Shown: in pieces, positions 58,856-64,000 of the stretch | Numbering within the stretch: position 1 is the stretch's first letter | Layout of the letters: every line of letters begins with the position of its first letter | Assembly (NCBI RefSeq): GCF_932294415.1 | Contig: NC_065539.1 | Span: forward strand, 51,107,501-51,171,500 | Length of the DNA stretch: 64,000 nucleotides | Origin: Quercus robur | Lineage: Eukaryota > Streptophyta > Magnoliopsida > Fagales > Fagaceae | Direction: 5' to 3' | Notes under the pieces: generated by a model | Told to the model about the DNA's origin: nothing | Databases searched by the model: none | What the model saw: only the letters and a program-made list of their open reading frames with translations | Translations under genes and position numbers: made by a program

Positions 58856-60416
58856 CTAGTCGCTAACCCGTGCGATGCACGAGAAAGCTATTGGATATGA
58901 GATTTTAAAAACTTTTCATTAAACTTCCCACCACAAATATATAAATTTACCATAACACAAACTTTTAGTATGAAAACAAAGATAGTGATATTTAATGAAT
59001 AGGATAATAGTACATGCTTTTAGAAGAAAACAATTTGATTTAAAAAGTCAGAAAAGTAAAACTAAATATCACAATTTGATTCAAATATCACTTAGTTTAA
59101 GTAAAACTATAAAAGTAATAAAATTAACATTTGGAATAAAGGGTTAAAGCGTATCTTTTGAATCTGGAACACTTTAAAACAATAATAGCAAATTTCAAAA
59201 CCAAATATAAATATATTAACATATAATACAGAACACTATTATAGATTTTATATTATACAAGGTTCTTAGCTATCTCGGCTAATTCCAATTGAATTAGATT
59301 TTTATTCTATTTGGTAACTTCTATCTCTACTAATTTTAATTGAATTTAGGTTTCTATTCTATGTGGTAACTTATGTCTCCTAATTCTAATTGAATTAGGT
59401 TTCCATTTGACCTGTAGCTTCTTCTCCTAATTCTAATTGAACTTCTCTCCTAATTGAATTAGGTTTCCATGTAATTAGCATGCTTATAAAATAGTTTTGC
59501 ATTTTATTAATCTTATCCTTCTACTTAAGAATAAAAAAAAATGACTTTATGAAATAAAGTCACTAGCTTTTTAATTCATCAATAGAAAATTTTTTGAAAG
59601 GTTTGGATTGAAAGTTGCTTCTGTAACTTCGAATCTAAACCCTTGAATAAAAAAAATTGGAAAAAAAAAAAGTCAAAATGTCAAAGTTGTTGCGAGAGAA
59701 TTTCACTCTACAATAACCTAGTGGTATATTGCACGGAATCTCCATTCATGAACGGGTGATGTTTATGGATGTAAAAACCAATTAACTACATTGTTTGATG
59801 AATATATACATTACAATCTATAATATAAGCCAAGAAATAGCAAACGAAAAGGAAACATAGAATATGAAAACATCTTTAAAGATTTTGCATAAGTACCAAG
59901 AAATATATTCACACAGACTATTAAAGGAAAAACAAAAACAAACACAAACCATACACAAACTACTATTAAAGAAAGAATACAAAAACAAAAGAGAGAAAGC
60001 TATGACGAGAAATTTTCGTACCTTGAGAAAGAAGTGTTTGTAACAAAAGAATAGTTTGCGGCAACACACATAGGTTTATACATATATAAGAGAGTAAGTC
60101 AGCACCTCCTTCACTGTGAAGGAGTCTGCATTGCATACAAATATTGATTTAGAGACTTCCACACCACTCCAATAAAATCCAATTCCTAATGGGACTTTTA
60201 ATTCATGGCAACCGACTAAGTAGTATTAATCTTACTATACGTATTTATATATGACCTTCTAATATCTATCATATAAAATCAGAATTTTTTTTTTTTTTAA
60301 ATAATGCTGACGTGGAAAAGGAATCTGAGATAAAAAGAAAAAGAAAATAGTGATGACGTGAAAAAATTGTGGAAATTTCAGAGCTTCGATTTTATATATT
60401 GAATATATATTGATGA
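58856..60416 (-). mobile_element. non-autonomous Helitron
   Basis: Plus strand begins CTAGTCGCTAACCCGTGCGATGCACGAG (words CTAG and CCCGTGCGATGCACG): the mirror of a Helitron 3' end, the same end type as 32017-32044. On the minus strand the 5' end is TCATCAATATATATTC or TCAATATATATTC, followed by ATCGAAGCTCTG ... CACGTCATCAC, homologous to the 5' end at 31273. The element is 1.56 kb and inserted between A and T. No Rep/helicase. Inside, an AATTGAATTAGGTTTCCAT-type unit is repeated several times at 59275-59475. Confidence 0.75.
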
Positions 60417-60955
60417 TAAAATTTAACTTAAATTAAACTATTATTAAATATTACCCCTTAATTTTTTGGAAACATATCCTAACAAATAATATAAAATTAA
60501 TATACTAATTGGTTAGAATAGCCATTACCCTAACTAATTAGTAAATTAATTAGTTAAAAACTTATCTCAACAAATTCAAACTCTGGTTAAACTAAACTAA
60601 TTAGTAAATTAATTAGTTAAAAACTTAACTCAACAAATTCAAACTCTAGTTAAACAAGGTTAACTCAGCATATTCTTTCTCTCACCAGCCCCTCTAAAAT
60701 TTCAAACTCTCTTTTCCAAGGATTTTCTCTCTGCTTCCTACGGTCCTCACTGTTGCCGGTGCCACCAGCCATCGTGCTAAGCCACCGTTGTTGTGCGGGA
60801 TGATCTTCTAAATTAAGCTCTCTTTGATTGAAAGAATAAGGTCTTCGTACACGAACTGAATGAGCATGTTGGATTTACATTTCTTTCAATAAAGCCACCC
60901 CTAGAGTTTTTCACTAGATCCTTATCTTCTTGTCCTATTGAATTCATCATCATCA
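60417..60955 (+). promoter_or_regulatory. upstream region of the KDSR gene
   Basis: AT-rich with a two-copy repeat of about 68 bp (AACTAATTAGTAAATTAATTAG, words AACTAATTAG and AACAAATTCAAACTCT) at 60530-60655, then CT-rich sequence from 60670 that is likely leader. No TATA box stands out. Confidence 0.45.
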
Positions 60956-63900
60956 ATGTCAAACTCCAACCTCTACTACCTCTTCTTCCTCCTCCTCCTC
61001 CTCCCTCTGCCTCTCCTCCTCATCCTCTACCTCCTAGTCCGCCCCCGCCCGGTCAAAATCCCAATCAAGAACCGCCACGTGTTCATCACCGGCGGATCCA
61101 GCGGCATCGGCCTCGCCCTGGCCCACCAGGCCGCGTCGGAGGGCGCACGCGTCTCCATCCTCGCCCGATCCCTCGACAAGCTCGAGCAGGCGAAGCAGGC
61201 GATCCAACTCTCCACCGGCATCGACGTGGCGGTCTTCGCCGCCGACGTCAGGGACTACGACGCCGTTTCCAAGGCCATCAGCGAGGCCGACCCTATCGAC
61301 GTGTTGATAGTCAACCAAGGCGTGTTCGTTCCGCAAGAGCTGGAGAAGCAAGAATTGGATGAGGTCAAGTTCATGATAGACGTCAATCTCATGGGCAGTT
61401 TTCACATGATCAAAGCCGCACTACCGTCCATCAAAAACAACCGTACTGACCGCGGGCCCGCCTCAATCGCTCTCATGTCATCTCAAGCCGGTCAGGTAGA
61501 TAATAATAATAACTAGCATCATCACATGCACTCCACACATTTATCTATTGAAGTTATTGTGTAACTAACTTTTGTTTTGTGTAGGTGGGTATATACGGTT
61601 ACACGGCGTATTCAGCGAGTAAGTTTGGGCTGAGAGGTTTGGCAGAGGCTTTACAACAAGAGGTTATAGCTGATGACATTCATGTCTCTCTTATATTTCC
61701 TCCAGACACTGACACTCCTGGCTTAGTTGAAGGTGTGTATGTACATTTAACCTTAACTAACACATAACTTGATTGCTTAGGATATTTATTGAGTTTTTAG
61801 TTCGAAAAAGCTTACAAACTGACACGACAATTAATGTGATTGATGTCATATCGACAATCTACCTATGAGTGAGTTTAGTCGTAGAAGAGTTTAAAGTAAT
61901 CGCTTTTAGTGTTTAACAAACTTAAAGCGATCATTTTTAGTCTCATGAACTAATGTTTAGGAACCAACATTTGTATATAAGAATTACATTGTTTAACAGG
62001 TCACACATCAGTTTGTGCTACTCCTAGGATCACTCTGTATAGTTTGAGCCTTTGAGGCTATAGTTTTGTATTTTACTGCATGATAATTAATCTTTAATTA
62101 TTGACTGCAAGAGTTAATGATAATTAATATATAATCATTGCTTCAATCCATTTGAGAGTCCTAGAATTATACTCTTTCCAAGTGCACCATATAAGACCAT
62201 GAGGAATAGTGTTCCACACGTTCATGCTTTGATGGCCCTTAAATCCACTTCTCCAACAAGCTATAAGATCTTTCACAGGTTAATGGATGACCCAAGAGGC
62301 ACCAAATAAGGAGAAAACCTAGACCAAAGGTCCTTTGCAATAGCACGATGTAGCAGAAAGTGGTTACAAGTCTCCCCTTTCCTTTGCACTTGCAACACCA
62401 ATAAAAAATGATGATCTTTCTCTTTCGAATATAATCCATAGTGAAAAATTTAGCATGAGCTGAAGTCCAAGTAAAAAAGAGACAAATTAAGGAACCTATC
62501 AAATAGAAGTCCGAGGAAAAAAGAGGCAACCTTTGTGGGGTCTTTAGTCTTCTAGATTGCTTGCCAAGGAAAATCCACACTATAGGCTTCATGTGAAGCT
62601 TCATGGAAAGATTTCACATCAAATTTGTGGTTCTTTGATAGTGTCCAATAGATCCTATCCATGCCTCTCCCAGAAATATGAGAAAAGTGAAGAATTTGAG
62701 AGAAATGTTCAATAGATTCAAGTTCCCAATCATTAAAAGACCAGGAGAAGGTAGGGCACCAAAGAATTTCATCTCTAGATCTATACATATATTGTGCAAC
62801 AGTAGCATGTTTGTTAAACCTCAATATTATACAAATCAGGGAAGACATTTCACTTTATCAGAACTCAATTTTATAACTGCACTTGTGGAGGATACAAGTA
62901 GTAATCTACCATGTGTGAATGCTTAAAAAAAGCCTTTCTTGTTGTATTTTTTCCCCTTTTTAAATGATAAAAAAGCTTTTCTTGTTGAGCACAAAGAATT
63001 CTGGAATTGTAAACTCAAGAAAACTTCCCTAAACACAGAATAGCATTGAATCAGCTCTGAAACTTAAAAGGTTAGATAAGATTAGATTATGCATCCATAT
63101 GGGCAGATCATATGACTCATTTCATGCAATATTGCAATATGTTATATCCATGTATGAAACAGCCACAAAATAAATGTTATTTTTCTTTGGTTGATAATAG
63201 GGATTGCATTAGCAAACTGACAAGGAATGATCTGGGTACACAATAAGACAAAAGGTGAAATACATGATCTTCTGGGGAGTAGTATTATAAAGACTACATA
63301 ATCCATTTGCTGGGAGTCAATGCACTTGCATATCTACTGGCTTTCTGATTGTAGATGTGTTGAGGAGGCTGTTCTTACTGTCCTAGTGGTTACCTGCCTT
63401 CATCTACAATGGGATGTATATTTAGAAGTTTCTATTAATATAAATCACCACACCATGCATCATGCCAAAAACAAAAACAACTTCCATCCCCAACTAAGAA
63501 TTTCACATATTGTGAAAATTTTTCCCTTCTTGTTCTAATATGCTTCCACACACTCACCGTGTAAGGGCCCTTAATATCAGCTGAACGCCACTGATCCTCT
63601 TCTTCCCCATATTTCACCCCCTCAAAGGGAATCCCTTTCTGTGCATTGGAAAACTCCAAAATTGGAAAATTACCATCTTTTATTGCTTTGTTAAAACGAG
63701 ATTGTGATTAAGATTACTACCCTCCAATAGAAAATGCATATAAAGCACAAATGTGTGTTCTATGCTCTGCTTGTTCAAGTATGATGCTACATCGAAATCT
63801 TCTGGATTCTCTTTTTTGTTTGTATGTAACTGATTAGGGTTTTTGGACTGATTGCAGAAACCAAGTTAAGGCCACAGCTCACCAGTATCATTGCAGCCTC

Positions 63901-64000
63901 CTCTGGTGCAATGAAAGCTGATGAAGTTGCCAGGAAAACATTAAGTGGCATCAAATCTGGTAGCTTTTTTATCCCTTGCAACTTTGAGGGTCTGTTGCTG
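60956..64000 (+). CDS. TSC10A: 3-ketodihydrosphingosine reductase (TSC10A type), 5' part
   Basis: Exon 1 60956-61495, exon 2 61585-61732, exon 3 from 63858 past the window end; GT-AG introns, phases match. A short-chain dehydrogenase of the ER membrane that reduces 3-ketodihydrosphingosine to dihydrosphingosine with NADPH, the second step of sphingolipid synthesis. A membrane anchor (about 6-28) precedes the NADPH-binding TGGSSGIG (45-52), catalytic Ser in LMSSQAGQ (173-180) and YSASK (Tyr189, Lys193). Exon 3 (TKLRPQLTSIIAASSG, then CNFEGLLL) matches the TSC10 C-terminal half. ATG 60956 is chosen; the open frame extends six codons upstream but without ATG. Exon 1 is much GC-richer than the rest of the window, as 5' exons often are. 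Arabidopsis TSC10A is about 325 residues, so the end is missing here. Confidence 0.92.
61733..63857 (+). other. KDSR intron 2
   Basis: 2.1 kb, enlarged by a reversed LINE remnant (62239-63659). The first 500 bp and the 200 bp before the acceptor (GATTGCAG|AAACC) are plain AT-rich intron. Confidence 0.8.
62239..63659 (-). mobile_element. L1-type LINE remnant in KDSR intron 2
   Basis: Minus-strand frames 63659-63435, 62848-62552 and 62604-62239 read the end of a plant L1 ORF2: WKHIRTRREKFSQYVKFLVGDGSCFCFWHDAWCG-like sequence (key words WKHIR, VGDG, FWHDAWCG), then DWELESIEHF, DRIYWTL and FDVKSFHEA, then FFTWTSAHAKFFTMD and the zinc-finger CCKCKGKG of the zf-RVT domain. About 590 bp of unrelated sequence (62849-63434) interrupts it and frameshifts and stops are present. 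It is a dead 5'-truncated copy, antisense to the host gene. Confidence 0.8.

Noticed and set aside
61034-61405. Minus-strand frames opposite KDSR exon 1
   Set aside because: Shadow of a GC-rich exon with clear SDR motifs on the plus strand.

Overview
This is nuclear DNA of a woody eudicot. Genes have GT-AG introns, intergenic DNA is AT-rich with long poly-A/T and TA or GT microsatellites, and plant-only families are present (PELPK1-like wall protein, TBL O-acetyltransferase, CYP94-type P450). The repeat families look like those of Fagaceae (oak/beech group), but the exact taxon is an inference. No bacterial operon, CRISPR array, rRNA or tRNA was recognised.

Layout. 1-4239: part of a minus-strand LTR retroelement with a gag reading frame and one LTR, inserted next to a broken first exon of a TBL gene (4240-4751). 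4744-9545 and 10861-18845 are two copies of one segment (X-A and X-B), each with an intact PELPK1-like gene (6688-7254 and 15796-16368); a CYP94-like C-terminal fragment lies between them. X-B is longer mainly because a Helitron (11016-13097) and a probable solo LTR (13165-14102) landed in it. 22576-30170: intact four-exon TBL gene. 30725-33730: MITE, Helitron and a decayed second copy of TBL exon 2. 33964-39657: nine-exon ECR1, the catalytic subunit of the NEDD8-activating enzyme. 43314-43796: small two-exon gene for a 121-residue protein of unknown function. 47520-52050: complete non-coding LTR element with a 79-bp minisatellite and a hAT insertion in one LTR. 52200-60700: gene-free DNA full of foldback elements, a solo LTR and Helitron ends. 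60956-64000: 5' part of a 3-ketodihydrosphingosine reductase gene (TSC10A type) with a LINE remnant in its second intron; it runs off the window.

The genes do not form a pathway: wall protein and wall-polysaccharide acetylation (PELPK1-like, TBL), NEDD8 conjugation (ECR1) and sphingolipid synthesis (KDSR) are ordinary housekeeping or wall functions placed side by side. The most informative content is the record of duplication and insertion. Several insertions can be read exactly because an empty copy of the target lies in the same window (Helitron at 11016, hAT element at 48121, solo LTR at 13165). I found no convincing new biological system. The best leads are the small unknown protein, the near-perfect 94-nt hairpin at 52284-52377, and the non-coding LTR element with its internal minisatellite.
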